NCBI GenBank assembly: GCA_024709705.1
Contig: JANJWE010000025.1
Span: forward strand, 1-8,593
Length of the DNA stretch: 8,593 nt
Direction of reading: 5' to 3'
Source of the DNA: Flavobacterium sp.
Lineage (GTDB): Bacteria; Bacteroidota; Bacteroidia; Flavobacteriales; Flavobacteriaceae
A model generated the notes under the pieces. It was not told the origin of the DNA. It ran no database searches and saw only the letters and a list, made by a program, of their open reading frames with translations. How positions within the stretch are numbered: the stretch's first letter is position 1; each line of letters opens with the position of its first letter. Of the stretch, positions 1-7,158 are shown one piece after another. The position numbers and the translations under genes were made by a program.

Positions 1-992
1 GCCGAAATATTGGGGAATATGAAAAATTTGCTTTCACTGTTTTCAAGGTCAGAGCTGTAAAACAATGATACACCCACATTCAAAGACAAATCGTCTTTAT
101 TGTAATTAAATGATGGACTCAAACCAAAATTGGCAAAACCGTAAGAAATTGCGGGTCCATCAAAGTAATTTTTTTCGAAACTCCCGGAAATATAGTCTAA
201 ACTCACATCGGTTTTAATTTGAGTATCCATCAAATCAAATGCAAATGAAGGTTGAGCTACAAATCTATTCTCGGCTGAACCATGAGCATCCCAAAAACGG
301 TTAAACTTAATTTTTGCCCCTGTAAAAAAACTTTCTTCAAAAGAAATACTTCCACCCAAATAGAAATTATGATACGTTTGAGCCACATCTTTATTGGTAA
401 AATAATCTAAATTATTAGCAAAATAATCTTGGTTCAAACCATACCAATTGTACATTTGGTTTTGGTATCCTATATCAGCTGTCCAAGTCATATGCTTTTG
501 CATACTTCCATAGGTAGCATCTAAAGAGGTGTTGTAGAACTTATCATCCAAAATCAAATCATTAATTCCGCCTTGAGATGAATGATGTCGTAACATAGCC
601 CCAAAGTAATCGGAATTACTAATTTTTTCGGTTACAAACAATTCACCTAAAATTCTTCCATAGTTACCAAATCCTAATGAAGCATAATTGGAATACAATT
701 TTTCTTTTTTAGTTTTATCTACATTAGCTGCTCTACCTTTGGCTGGTGTAAAAGTTGAAGCTACCGGGAAAGAAAAAATGGTATATTGAATGTTTTCCAT
801 TTTGGTATTCTCATCGTCTTCCAATGACGGGGTTTCTTTTACCTTGAAAGCATCAGAAATAGTTGCCGAATAGGGTTTTACAACATTAACTACTTCTGTT
901 CCAATATTCTCATCTTTTTTCTGAGCTAGTGCTCCTGAAAAATTCAACGCAAGTGTAAGTAGTAAAAAGGGTTTAAAAAATTTATTTTTCAT
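1..992 (-). CDS. Outer-membrane beta-barrel protein, TonB-dependent-receptor-like (3' end off window)
   Basis: Reading the minus strand from the ATG at 992-990 gives 330 open codons that run off the left edge, so the C-terminus is missing. Residues 1-23 form a classic signal peptide (basic MKNKFFK start, hydrophobic leucine-rich core, likely cleavage after ALA before QKK). Residues about 30-55 hold a Val/Pro-rich stretch (GTEVVNVVKPYSATI) and then an acidic linker. From about residue 100 on, the protein shows alternating hydrophobic/polar strands rich in Tyr, Phe, Asn and Gly (for example LGFGNYGRILGELFV and YHNFYLGGSISFEESFF), as expected of a transmembrane barrel. No TonB plug domain is visible in the part seen. 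Proteins of this look in flavobacteria are often labelled TonB-dependent receptor; substrate is unknown. The TPR gene lies 23 bp upstream on the same strand, so the two are probably co-transcribed. Barrel and export calls are firm; family name is inference. Confidence 0.8.
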   Translation of the reverse strand, partial: MKNKFFKPFLLLTLALNFSGALAQKKDENIGTEVVNVVKPYSATISDAFKVKETPSLEDDENTKMENIQYTIFSFPVASTFTPAKGRAANVDKTKKEKLYSNYASLGFGNYGRILGELFVTEKISNSDYFGAMLRHHSSQGGINDLILDDKFYNTSLDATYGSMQKHMTWTADIGYQNQMYNWYGLNQDYFANNLDYFTNKDVAQTYHNFYLGGSISFEESFFTGAKIKFNRFWDAHGSAENRFVAQPSFAFDLMDTQIKTDVSLDYISGSFEKNYFDGPAISYGFANFGLSPSFNYNKDDLSLNVGVSLFYSSDLENSESKFFIFPNIS

Positions 993-1015
993 TGGTATAT
1001 ACTTAGGTTGAAAGT

Positions 1016-4000
1016 TTAGTTTTGAATAGAAGAGTTTCTTTTAGACTCTTCAGCTTTGATTCGGGTTAATTCAGTTTGAGCTTCTTCAACTACATCCGGA
1101 AACTCCGTAAAATTTTTAATTAAACTTTCCAAAATGTAAGTAGCTTGAAAACTGTCGTTCAAGGCATAGTTATTTTTTGCCATAATAACCAATCCTTTGG
1201 CACCAAAATATTTATAACCGGAATATTCTTTGGCCAATTTTTGGGCTGCTGTATTTGAAGCTTCAAATTTGCCTTCTTTATTTTTAAAATATACATCATA
1301 ATATAATGCTTCTGCTGCCAACTCGCCTTTGGCAATAGTTTGCAACTTGGCATAAGCGGCTTTTGCTTTAACCCAATCGTTTGTTTTTACAGCAGAACGA
1401 GCAATAATTATTTGAGCATCACTTTTCACTTTATCATCTACTTTGGCGTTTGCTAAAACTTTTTCGGCATAGGCAACTGCTTTTGTATAATCTTGTTGCT
1501 CGTAATACGACTTCATAAGATTAGATTGAGCAAAAGTTACATTTTGAGGAAAATCGGCTTCGTTTTCCAATCGAATTAAAACCGGAATGGCTAAGGCAAA
1601 TTCTTTTCTTTTCAAATGAATTTCAGATAATTGAGCCAAAGCTTGTTCTGTATATTCACTTCTTGGTTTTGAGATTACAAATTGATAATTTGGAATCGCA
1701 TTGGCTTCTAACCCATCTGCAAAATACAATTGAGCGAGATAAAAATTGGCTTTCAAGGCATGAATTCCATTGGGAAACTTTGTAACATAACTGCTAAAAC
1801 CCGCAATAGCTGCTTTGGTATTGTTCTGTAAATATTGCTTCTCTGCCGATTCAAAACTTGTGTTATCCAACTCGGCATCAGATACTTCAACATAGTCCAA
1901 CGTTCTCACCCAAGTTGCATACTCATCGACTTTTCCGGTGTCAATATAAATTTGGCGTGCAGTTGAAACGGCTTCCAAAGCCTCGGGAGTTCTGGGATAA
2001 TCTGAGGCCACCATTTTAAACTTAGTTAATGCCTGTTGTGACTTATCCGAGTTGTAATACAACAATCCTTGTCTCAAAATGGCTTTAGCCGCAAAAGAAC
2101 CGTTTCTAAACTCGGATATCAATTGATCGTATGCTTTAAGAGCTTGTTCCGTTTTATTTTCGTTAGTATAGGTATTTCCTAATTCAAAAAGAGCATCATC
2201 ACGGTATTGCGATTTGGGGAAACTTTTCAAAAACTGATTTAAGTCTTCTATTTTTTTCTCATTTCGGGCTACAAAACCATAACTTAAAGCTTTTTGAAAC
2301 GCTGCATAATCGGCATCTACACCTTTCATTTCAATGGCTTTATTGTAAGCTTCCATAGCCGGCCAGTATTTTGAGGTAACAAAATAACTGTCTCCCATTC
2401 GTAAATAACTATCATTCAAACGAATTTTATCTTCTTTACCGGAATCAATATGATTTTGAAAACGTGCAGCGGCTTGCTCGTATTCTTTTAGTTTAAAATG
2501 AGTGTAACCTAAATGATAGTTGATATTTTTATACTCTGGGGTTTGTTTGGCTTCTGCATAGCCTAAAAACTGTTTGAAGGAGATAAGAGCTTCAGCAAAA
2601 TTATCCAAAACGTATTCGGTTTCACCCTTCCAAAAAAGGGCTCGTGCTGTAAATTTAGCATCTCTAGGTTCGTTTATCGATTTTTTAAACATACTCATAG
2701 CCTCGGCATAATTGCCATCGGTATACAACTCCAAACCTCTGTAAAAAGTAACTTTTTGATAGGCTTGTTTGTTGCTAAAGCTTTTGTTTTTTTCAATAAG
2801 TTCAAGAGCTCCTTTATAATTTTTCGAAGTAATGTAAGAATTAATCAAAAGCGTTTCTACCTCTTGTTTATTGGGACTATTGGGGTATTTTTCTAAAAAT
2901 GAAGCTAGAACGCCCGGAATCGATTGGTATGAATTTCCAATTTCATAACTCAGTTTTGCATAATTCAAATAGGCATCTTCTTGAATTTTTAAATCAAAAT
3001 TCATTTCAGATGCATTTTTAAAAGCATTAAGTGCTTGCTGTTTTTTATCGGTTTTCAAATAACTTTCACCTAAATGGTAGTAGGCATTTTGAGCCACGGC
3101 ATCGTTTCCGTTAATGATTTTATTAAATTGAGCAATCGCATTTTCATAATCGGATTGCTTGTAATACGAATAGCCAAATAAATAAAAGTCGGTATTGGTC
3201 CATTTGCCTTTTTTTCCTTTGTATTCTTTTAAATAAGGAATTGCCTTGTCGTATTGTTTTAAATTGAAATAACTTTCTCCGATAATTTTATTAAGTTCCG
3301 ATTTTTCCAGAGCATCACTTTTGGGCATTGCGGCTAAACCTAAATCGATAGCCTTTTGAAAATTACCCAACTTAAAATTCATATCTGCTTGGTAGTAGGA
3401 CATTTTTTCTTTGTACTTCTGCTCCCCTTCAACTTGGTCAAAATATTGATTGGCTTGCTGGTAATTGTCTTTTTCATACTCCATATATCCTAAATAATAT
3501 TTGGACTGAGAGCCATATTCTTTAGAATTCACCACACGATTAAAGTACGTTGTAGCTTCTTTCTTTTTTCCTCCGGAGAAATTGGCATATCCTTTTTGAA
3601 AATAATATTTTTCTTTTTGAGCATTCGATAAACTGTTTTCATCTACTTTATCAAACCATTGTAAAGCTTGCGGATATTTTCCTTCATCAAAATAATAATG
3701 AGCCACTTCAATAAAAGCTTGATTGTGTCTGGAACTCGTAGGATAATTTGCTACAAAAGACTCCATCAAAACATCGGCATTAGGTTGATTCAATCTTATG
3801 GCACAATTGGCAATATAATACGCACAATCTGATTTTATATCCTCTGAAACTTCTTGTTCCAAAGCCTTTTTGAAAAGATTTTGAGCCGAGAGGTATTGTT
3901 TTTCTTTATACAATTCTACTGCTCTGTTGTACTCGGCAGAAATATGTGTGTAAACTTCCGATTTTTGGGCATTTGAAATAAATAGAACAAACAGAAAAGA

Positions 4001-4030
4001 GAAAGTTAAAATCCAATTTTTATTTTGCAT
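1016..4030 (-). CDS. Large periplasmic tetratricopeptide-repeat protein
   Basis: A 1004-residue protein starting at the ATG at 4030-4028. Residues 1-21 are a signal peptide with likely cleavage at SNA|Q. There is no cysteine at the cleavage site, so it is a soluble exported protein rather than a lipoprotein, which argues against it being the gliding/type IX secretion lipoprotein SprE/PorW. The rest, about residue 30 to 990, is built almost wholly of TPR helical hairpins, roughly twenty or more. Clear units include those near 34-67, 104-137, 280-347, 502-573, 612-680, 763-829 and 835-868. Many have the Y/F-P-x-S turn of BamD/YbgF-type repeats (NYPTSS, KYPNSP, SFPKSQ, DYPRTP). TPRs bind proteins, so a scaffold role at the periplasmic face of the outer membrane is likely, with the downstream barrel protein as the obvious candidate partner. 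No catalytic domain is visible. The specific function is not known to me. Confidence 0.9.
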   Translation of the reverse strand: MQNKNWILTFSFLFVLFISNAQKSEVYTHISAEYNRAVELYKEKQYLSAQNLFKKALEQEVSEDIKSDCAYYIANCAIRLNQPNADVLMESFVANYPTSSRHNQAFIEVAHYYFDEGKYPQALQWFDKVDENSLSNAQKEKYYFQKGYANFSGGKKKEATTYFNRVVNSKEYGSQSKYYLGYMEYEKDNYQQANQYFDQVEGEQKYKEKMSYYQADMNFKLGNFQKAIDLGLAAMPKSDALEKSELNKIIGESYFNLKQYDKAIPYLKEYKGKKGKWTNTDFYLFGYSYYKQSDYENAIAQFNKIINGNDAVAQNAYYHLGESYLKTDKKQQALNAFKNASEMNFDLKIQEDAYLNYAKLSYEIGNSYQSIPGVLASFLEKYPNSPNKQEVETLLINSYITSKNYKGALELIEKNKSFSNKQAYQKVTFYRGLELYTDGNYAEAMSMFKKSINEPRDAKFTARALFWKGETEYVLDNFAEALISFKQFLGYAEAKQTPEYKNINYHLGYTHFKLKEYEQAAARFQNHIDSGKEDKIRLNDSYLRMGDSYFVTSKYWPAMEAYNKAIEMKGVDADYAAFQKALSYGFVARNEKKIEDLNQFLKSFPKSQYRDDALFELGNTYTNENKTEQALKAYDQLISEFRNGSFAAKAILRQGLLYYNSDKSQQALTKFKMVASDYPRTPEALEAVSTARQIYIDTGKVDEYATWVRTLDYVEVSDAELDNTSFESAEKQYLQNNTKAAIAGFSSYVTKFPNGIHALKANFYLAQLYFADGLEANAIPNYQFVISKPRSEYTEQALAQLSEIHLKRKEFALAIPVLIRLENEADFPQNVTFAQSNLMKSYYEQQDYTKAVAYAEKVLANAKVDDKVKSDAQIIIARSAVKTNDWVKAKAAYAKLQTIAKGELAAEALYYDVYFKNKEGKFEASNTAAQKLAKEYSGYKYFGAKGLVIMAKNNYALNDSFQATYILESLIKNFTEFPDVVEEAQTELTRIKAEESKRNSSIQN

Positions 4031-4053
4031 AAGACAAGATTTTGTTTAAGTAA

Positions 4054-4061
4054 CAAATTTA
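4054..4061 (-). promoter_or_regulatory. Candidate -7 promoter element for the TPR gene
   Basis: The minus strand reads TAAATTTG here, an exact match to the TAnnTTTG -7 consensus of the Bacteroidetes primary sigma factor. It lies 24 bp upstream of the TPR gene ATG, giving a very short leader. I do not see a good TTG -33 element at the expected distance, so support rests on the -7 box and position only. Confidence 0.4.
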
Positions 4062-4197
4062 GGGTTTCACCAAATAATAAACGGTTTTAGAATTGACTTT
4101 ATTATGAACAAGTTTGTAAACAATTCTTAAAAAAACCAAATTCACTTATCAAAATTCATGCCTTAAGAAACGAGAGGCTGCTATTTGAAATAAAATT

Positions 4198-4227
4198 TTG
4201 AAAAACTTGTTATTGTTAGTACTTTTA
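4198..4227 (+). promoter_or_regulatory. Candidate promoter of the ftsE-glycosyltransferase unit
   Basis: TTG at 4198-4200, then 19 bp, then TACTTTTA at 4220-4227. This fits the Bacteroidetes arrangement of a TTG -33 element and a TAnnTTTG -7 element at about the right spacing, with one mismatch (final A for G). Transcription would start around 4232-4235, leaving a leader of about 15 nt before the ftsE ATG at 4248. The next two genes have no intergenic space for a promoter of their own upstream, so this would drive all three. Confidence 0.45.
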
Positions 4228-4247
4228 CCCAACTTAAAATCATCAGC

Positions 4248-4931
4248 ATGTCACAACCTATCGTATCGCTTCAAAATGTAACTATTTTTCAAGACGAAAA
4301 TATGGTACTTCAAAATATTTCTTTAGAAGTAAATAGAGGCGAATTTATCTATGTAATTGGTAAAACCGGAACCGGGAAAAGTAGTTTTATGAAAACCTTA
4401 TATGCCGATTTACCTTTAAAAAGTGGCGAAGGAAGTATAGTTGATTTTGATTTAAAACAACTCAAAGAAAAAGAGATTCCGTATTTGAGAAGAAAAATAG
4501 GCATCGTTTTCCAAGATTTTAAATTACTTCCAGACCGCAGTATTTTTGAAAATTTGGAGTTTGTATTGAAAGCCACCGGTTGGAAAGAAAAAGCCGAAAT
4601 GCAATTCAAAATTGATGAAGTTTTAGAAAAAGTAGGTATGAAATCTATGGTTCATAAAATGCCACACCAATTATCCGGTGGTGAACAACAACGAGTAGCA
4701 ATAGCTCGAGCCTTGTTGAATGACCCTGAATTGATTTTGGCCGATGAACCCACTGGAAATCTAGATCCTCAAACTAGTGTGGAAGTCATGGAAGTATTGC
4801 GTAAAATCAACCAAAACGGAAAAACGATTATCATGGCTACCCATGATTATGCGTTGATTATGAAATTCCCGTCTAAGACTTTAAAATGTGAAGACAGCAC
4901 TATCTTTGAGGTAGTGCAAAGAACGGTTTAG
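4248..4931 (+). CDS. ftsE: Cell-division ABC transporter ATP-binding protein FtsE
   Basis: A 227-residue ABC ATPase, the normal length for FtsE. All nucleotide-binding motifs are intact: Walker A GKTGTGKS at residues 38-45, Q-loop at Q89 in [12 protein letters not shown], signature LSGGEQQR at 142-149, Walker B LILADEP at 162-168 followed by TGNLD, and the H-loop histidine H199 in ATHD. The [12 protein letters not shown] stretch and short single-domain form are typical of FtsE rather than of LolD or MacB. In the known system FtsE sits on the inner face of the membrane with FtsX and uses ATP to switch on cell-wall hydrolases at the division septum. No ftsX is present here; in this group it is commonly encoded elsewhere. 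The gene heads a plus-strand unit and its TAG stop abuts the ATG of the next gene. LolD-like activity is the main alternative and seems less likely. Confidence 0.9.
   Translation: MSQPIVSLQNVTIFQDENMVLQNISLEVNRGEFIYVIGKTGTGKSSFMKTLYADLPLKSGEGSIVDFDLKQLKEKEIPYLRRKIGIVFQDFKLLPDRSIFENLEFVLKATGWKEKAEMQFKIDEVLEKVGMKSMVHKMPHQLSGGEQQRVAIARALLNDPELILADEPTGNLDPQTSVEVMEVLRKINQNGKTIIMATHDYALIMKFPSKTLKCEDSTIFEVVQRTV
4897..4917 (+). other. Hairpin within the ftsE 3' end
   Basis: Arms GCACTATC (4897-4904) and GGTAGTGC (4910-4917) can pair over 8 bp (one T-G wobble) around a 5-nt loop TTTGA. The structure is inside the ftsE reading frame, ends 11 nt before the stop codon and 14 nt before the start of the next gene. 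No T-run follows, so it does not look like an intrinsic terminator. It may affect ribosome loading on the next gene or mRNA processing, or it may be chance. Confidence 0.5.
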
Positions 4932-5810
4932 ATGATTTCTATTCTAATTCCAACATATAATTGTTCTATTAAAAATCTTGTTCAAAAGTTACACGAACAA
5001 GTTTCCCGTTCTGGAATTCCTTTTGAAATACGGGTATTGGAAGACGGCTCTTCTGATGAATATCTGTTGGAAAACCGAAGTATTGAATCTTTATCCTTTT
5101 GCAATTACACCCTAAATCCAACCAATTTAGGCAGAACGCAAACCCGACATCGATTGGCTGAACATGCTCAGTATGATTGGTTGTTATTTCTAGATGCCGA
5201 TGTTATGCCGGTAGATGATAATTTTATTGAAAATTATATAGCCCATAAAACAAATAATTCCGTTTTTTTTGGAGGTCATATTTATGAAGATAAAAAACCT
5301 AATAGTTCTCAAATTCTTCGTTATACCTACGGAAAAGAAAGAGAAGAAAGTTCAATTTCAGAACGATTAAAAAACCCATACCAATTTGTCTTTTCCGGCA
5401 ATATGATGATTGAAAAAAAACTGTTTTTAGAATTAAATTATTCTGAAAATCATAATTTTTATGGCATGGACATTTACTTCAGTTACCAATTATTCATACG
5501 CAAAATAAATATAATCCCCATAGATAATACTGTATATCATCTAGGTTTAGAAAACAATATCGTATTTTTTGAAAAAGCATTAGATAGTGTAGTTTCACGT
5601 AAAAAACTTTTGATGGACTATCCCAATATTTATCAAATTAATGCATTATTAAGCTATTATATAACTTTAAAAAAATGGAGATTGGCACCAATATTTCGTA
5701 TTGGATTTGATGTATTTGAAAAATTTTTACGAAATAAAATTCTCTCTAACAATCCTAAATTAATTTATTTCGATTTGTATCGTTTGGGTTATATTTGTTC
5801 GCTAAAGTAA
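4932..5810 (+). CDS. GT2-family glycosyltransferase
   Basis: A 292-residue GT-A fold glycosyltransferase. The N-terminus MISILIPTYNC is the usual first strand and nucleotide-binding loop, D38 in LEDGSS is the conserved uridine-contacting aspartate, and LDAD at 87-90 supplies the DxD metal/nucleotide site. NLGRTQTRHRLAEHA (65-79) corresponds to the conserved N-x-G-x-x-x-x-R-N region, with His in place of Asn at 73. The C-terminal half (about 150-292) is basic and aromatic with no recognised domain and no clear transmembrane helix. It likely transfers a sugar from an NDP donor during surface glycan assembly at the cytoplasmic face of the membrane; donor and acceptor cannot be told. The ATG directly follows the ftsE TAG, implying translational coupling. 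The 3' half is markedly more AT-rich than ftsE. Confidence 0.85.
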   Translation: MISILIPTYNCSIKNLVQKLHEQVSRSGIPFEIRVLEDGSSDEYLLENRSIESLSFCNYTLNPTNLGRTQTRHRLAEHAQYDWLLFLDADVMPVDDNFIENYIAHKTNNSVFFGGHIYEDKKPNSSQILRYTYGKEREESSISERLKNPYQFVFSGNMMIEKKLFLELNYSENHNFYGMDIYFSYQLFIRKINIIPIDNTVYHLGLENNIVFFEKALDSVVSRKKLLMDYPNIYQINALLSYYITLKKWRLAPIFRIGFDVFEKFLRNKILSNNPKLIYFDLYRLGYICSLK

Positions 5811-5814
5811 TCTA

Positions 5815-6762
5815 ATGGAACCTTACTTTTCTATAATTATTCCGCTTTATAACAAAGAAAAAGCGATTGAAAAAACCCTAAAAAGTGTTTTTCATCAATC
5901 GTTTACGGATTATGAAATACTTGTAATCAATGATGGTTCAACGGATAAAAGCGAAGAAAAAGTAAAACGTTTTTCAGACGAACGATTACGCTTAATTTCT
6001 ACAGAAAACAGAGGCGTTTCACAAGCCCGAAATTTGGGAATAAACGAATCAAAAGGAAAATTAGTTGCTTTTTTAGATGCAGATGATTATTGGTTTCCGA
6101 ATCACTTACAAATCTTATCACAATTATACCAAAATTTCCCTGAAGCCGGATTATTAGCCACTAATTACCAATTTTATTATTCGGATAAAAAAATCATTCA
6201 GCCTGTTTTTGATGACATTCCAACTGAAAATTGGAGAGGAATAGTAACAGATTTTTTTCATTCGAGTATGAAATACCGAATCGCTTGGACCAGTGCGGTA
6301 GCTGTGCCTAAAAAAGTACTAGATGTGGTTGGCAATTTCGATGAAAACATTACCCTTGGAGCGGGTGAAGATACTGATTTATGGATTCGAATTGCACTAA
6401 AACATCCGGTTGCTTTTGATAATGAAGTCAGTGCAAATTATCAAATGGAAACTGAAAACCGTATTTCGTTGAGCAAAACGCTTGAACGACGATTTTCTAA
6501 ATTAGATAAATTTTTAAACGATGAGCAATCCAATTCATCCTTAAAAAAATACTTGGACTTGTATCGTGCAGAGTTTGCTTTGAAACACAAATTGGTTGGT
6601 GATATAAAATCCTTTCACTTTTATAAAAATGCTATTTCAAAAGAAAATTTGCATTGGAAAACGAAACTCCTATTTCAACTTCCAATTCCTATTTTGCAGT
6701 TTATATATGTTATGAAAAAGAAATTAGAATTTTTCAATATTCAAACCAGTGCCTATCATTAA
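5815..6762 (+). CDS. GT2-family glycosyltransferase
   Basis: A 315-residue glycosyltransferase with a complete GT2 signature: FSIIIPLYNKEKAIEKTLKS at the start (residues 5-24), D40 in NDGSTD, the NRGVSQARNLGI motif at 65-76, DADD at 88-91, and the likely catalytic acid region GEDTDLW at 184-190. A hydrophobic segment at about 285-300 (LLFQLPIPILQFIYV) near the basic C-terminus could dock the enzyme on the membrane. It is typical of enzymes adding sugars to lipid-linked O-antigen or exopolysaccharide units; the specific sugar is unknown. It starts 4 bp after the previous gene and is probably translated from the same mRNA. Its TAA overlaps the stop codon of the convergent ketoisomerase gene, so there is no room for a conventional terminator between them. 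Confidence 0.9.
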   Translation: MEPYFSIIIPLYNKEKAIEKTLKSVFHQSFTDYEILVINDGSTDKSEEKVKRFSDERLRLISTENRGVSQARNLGINESKGKLVAFLDADDYWFPNHLQILSQLYQNFPEAGLLATNYQFYYSDKKIIQPVFDDIPTENWRGIVTDFFHSSMKYRIAWTSAVAVPKKVLDVVGNFDENITLGAGEDTDLWIRIALKHPVAFDNEVSANYQMETENRISLSKTLERRFSKLDKFLNDEQSNSSLKKYLDLYRAEFALKHKLVGDIKSFHFYKNAISKENLHWKTKLLFQLPIPILQFIYVMKKKLEFFNIQTSAYH

Positions 6763-7151
6763 GCTTTTGAATCTAAAAAGGCTTGGAAATCTCTAATGTA
6801 ATCTGCTTCTTCAAACACATCAGAAGCAACCACTAAACAAACCGAACCGGAAGAAAAGTTTTTTAATTCCCGCCAAATGCCTTCGTTAATCAATAAACCT
6901 TCAAACGGTTTATTTAATGTAACTGTTTCTTCTGCTTTTCCATCGTTCAAAATAACATCAAAACTGCCGCTTAAAGCAATTAAACATTCACGTTGTTGAA
7001 TATGAGCATGACCACCCCGCTCTGCTCCTGCCGGAACATCATACAGATAGTAAACCCTTTTTATATCAAAAGGAACTACTTCTTTTTCAATCACCGATAA
7101 ATTTCCTCTCGGGTCTTCTATTTTTGGAATTGGAATTCGTTTGATATTCAT
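6759..7151 (-). CDS. fdtA: FdtA/QdtA-like dTDP-4-keto-6-deoxyglucose 3,4-ketoisomerase (WxcM-like cupin)
   Basis: A 130-residue single-domain cupin, the usual length for FdtA-type sugar ketoisomerases. Family marks are clear: DPRGNLSVIE at 13-22, RVYYLYDVPAG at 32-42, RGGHAH at 45-50 with the paired histidines H48 and H50 that form the active site in FdtA, LSGSFDVILNDG at 60-71, WRELKNFSSGSVCLVVAS at 93-110 and DYIRDF at 117-122. Such enzymes move the keto group of dTDP-4-keto-6-deoxyglucose from C4 to C3, leading by transamination to Fuc3N or Qui3N. The residues after the histidine pair (IQQRE) differ from the K-rich stretch common in well-studied members, so the exact product (galacto or gluco) is open. 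It follows the GT4 gene by 7 bp on the same strand and is likely co-transcribed. No aminotransferase, acetyltransferase or rmlA/rmlB lies in the window. The gene symbol is a family-level assignment. Confidence 0.85.
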   Translation of the reverse strand: MNIKRIPIPKIEDPRGNLSVIEKEVVPFDIKRVYYLYDVPAGAERGGHAHIQQRECLIALSGSFDVILNDGKAEETVTLNKPFEGLLINEGIWRELKNFSSGSVCLVVASDVFEEADYIRDFQAFLDSKA

Positions 7152-7158
7152 CTTTAGG

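Larger units (their letters stand above)
4031..4247. other. Divergent intergenic region between the TPR gene and ftsE
   Basis: A 217-bp non-coding gap between divergently transcribed genes, the longest gene-free stretch in the window. It contains the two candidate promoters listed separately. The middle part (4081-4200) holds an imperfect nested inverted repeat: outer arms CAAAATT (4150-4156) and AATTTTG (4194-4200) around an inner weak stem GCCTT (4160-4164) with GAGGC (4174-4178). This could be a regulator site or leader structure, but the arms are short and AT-rich and may be chance. I see no tRNA, no plausible small ORF and no strong terminator in it. Confidence 0.7.

Noticed and set aside
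1159..1353. 64-codon open frame on the minus strand
   Set aside because: It lies wholly inside the TPR gene in another frame, and its product has no domain-like pattern; a shadow of the real gene.
1016..4030. TPR protein as SprE/PorW of gliding and type IX secretion
   Set aside because: SprE/PorW is a lipoprotein; here the signal peptide ends in SNAQ with no lipobox cysteine, and no other type IX secretion genes are nearby.
4112..4121. GTTTGTAAAC as an operator-like palindrome in the divergent region
   Set aside because: Only four base pairs per arm with a 2-nt centre in AT-rich DNA; expected by chance and without a second copy.
4150..4200. A structured small RNA or riboswitch between the TPR gene and ftsE
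   Set aside because: The inverted arms are short, separated by about 40 nt, and match no known riboswitch core that I recognise; kept only as a remark under the intergenic feature.
4349..4609. 86-codon open frame opposite ftsE
   Set aside because: It is antisense to the highly conserved ABC ATPase motifs of ftsE, so the frame is a by-product of that coding sequence.
4932..6762. The two adjacent GT2 genes as a recent tandem duplication (DAD at residues 88-90 in both)
   Set aside because: Outside the shared GT2 motifs the sequences and C-terminal halves differ strongly; the matching positions reflect family constraints rather than a recent copy.
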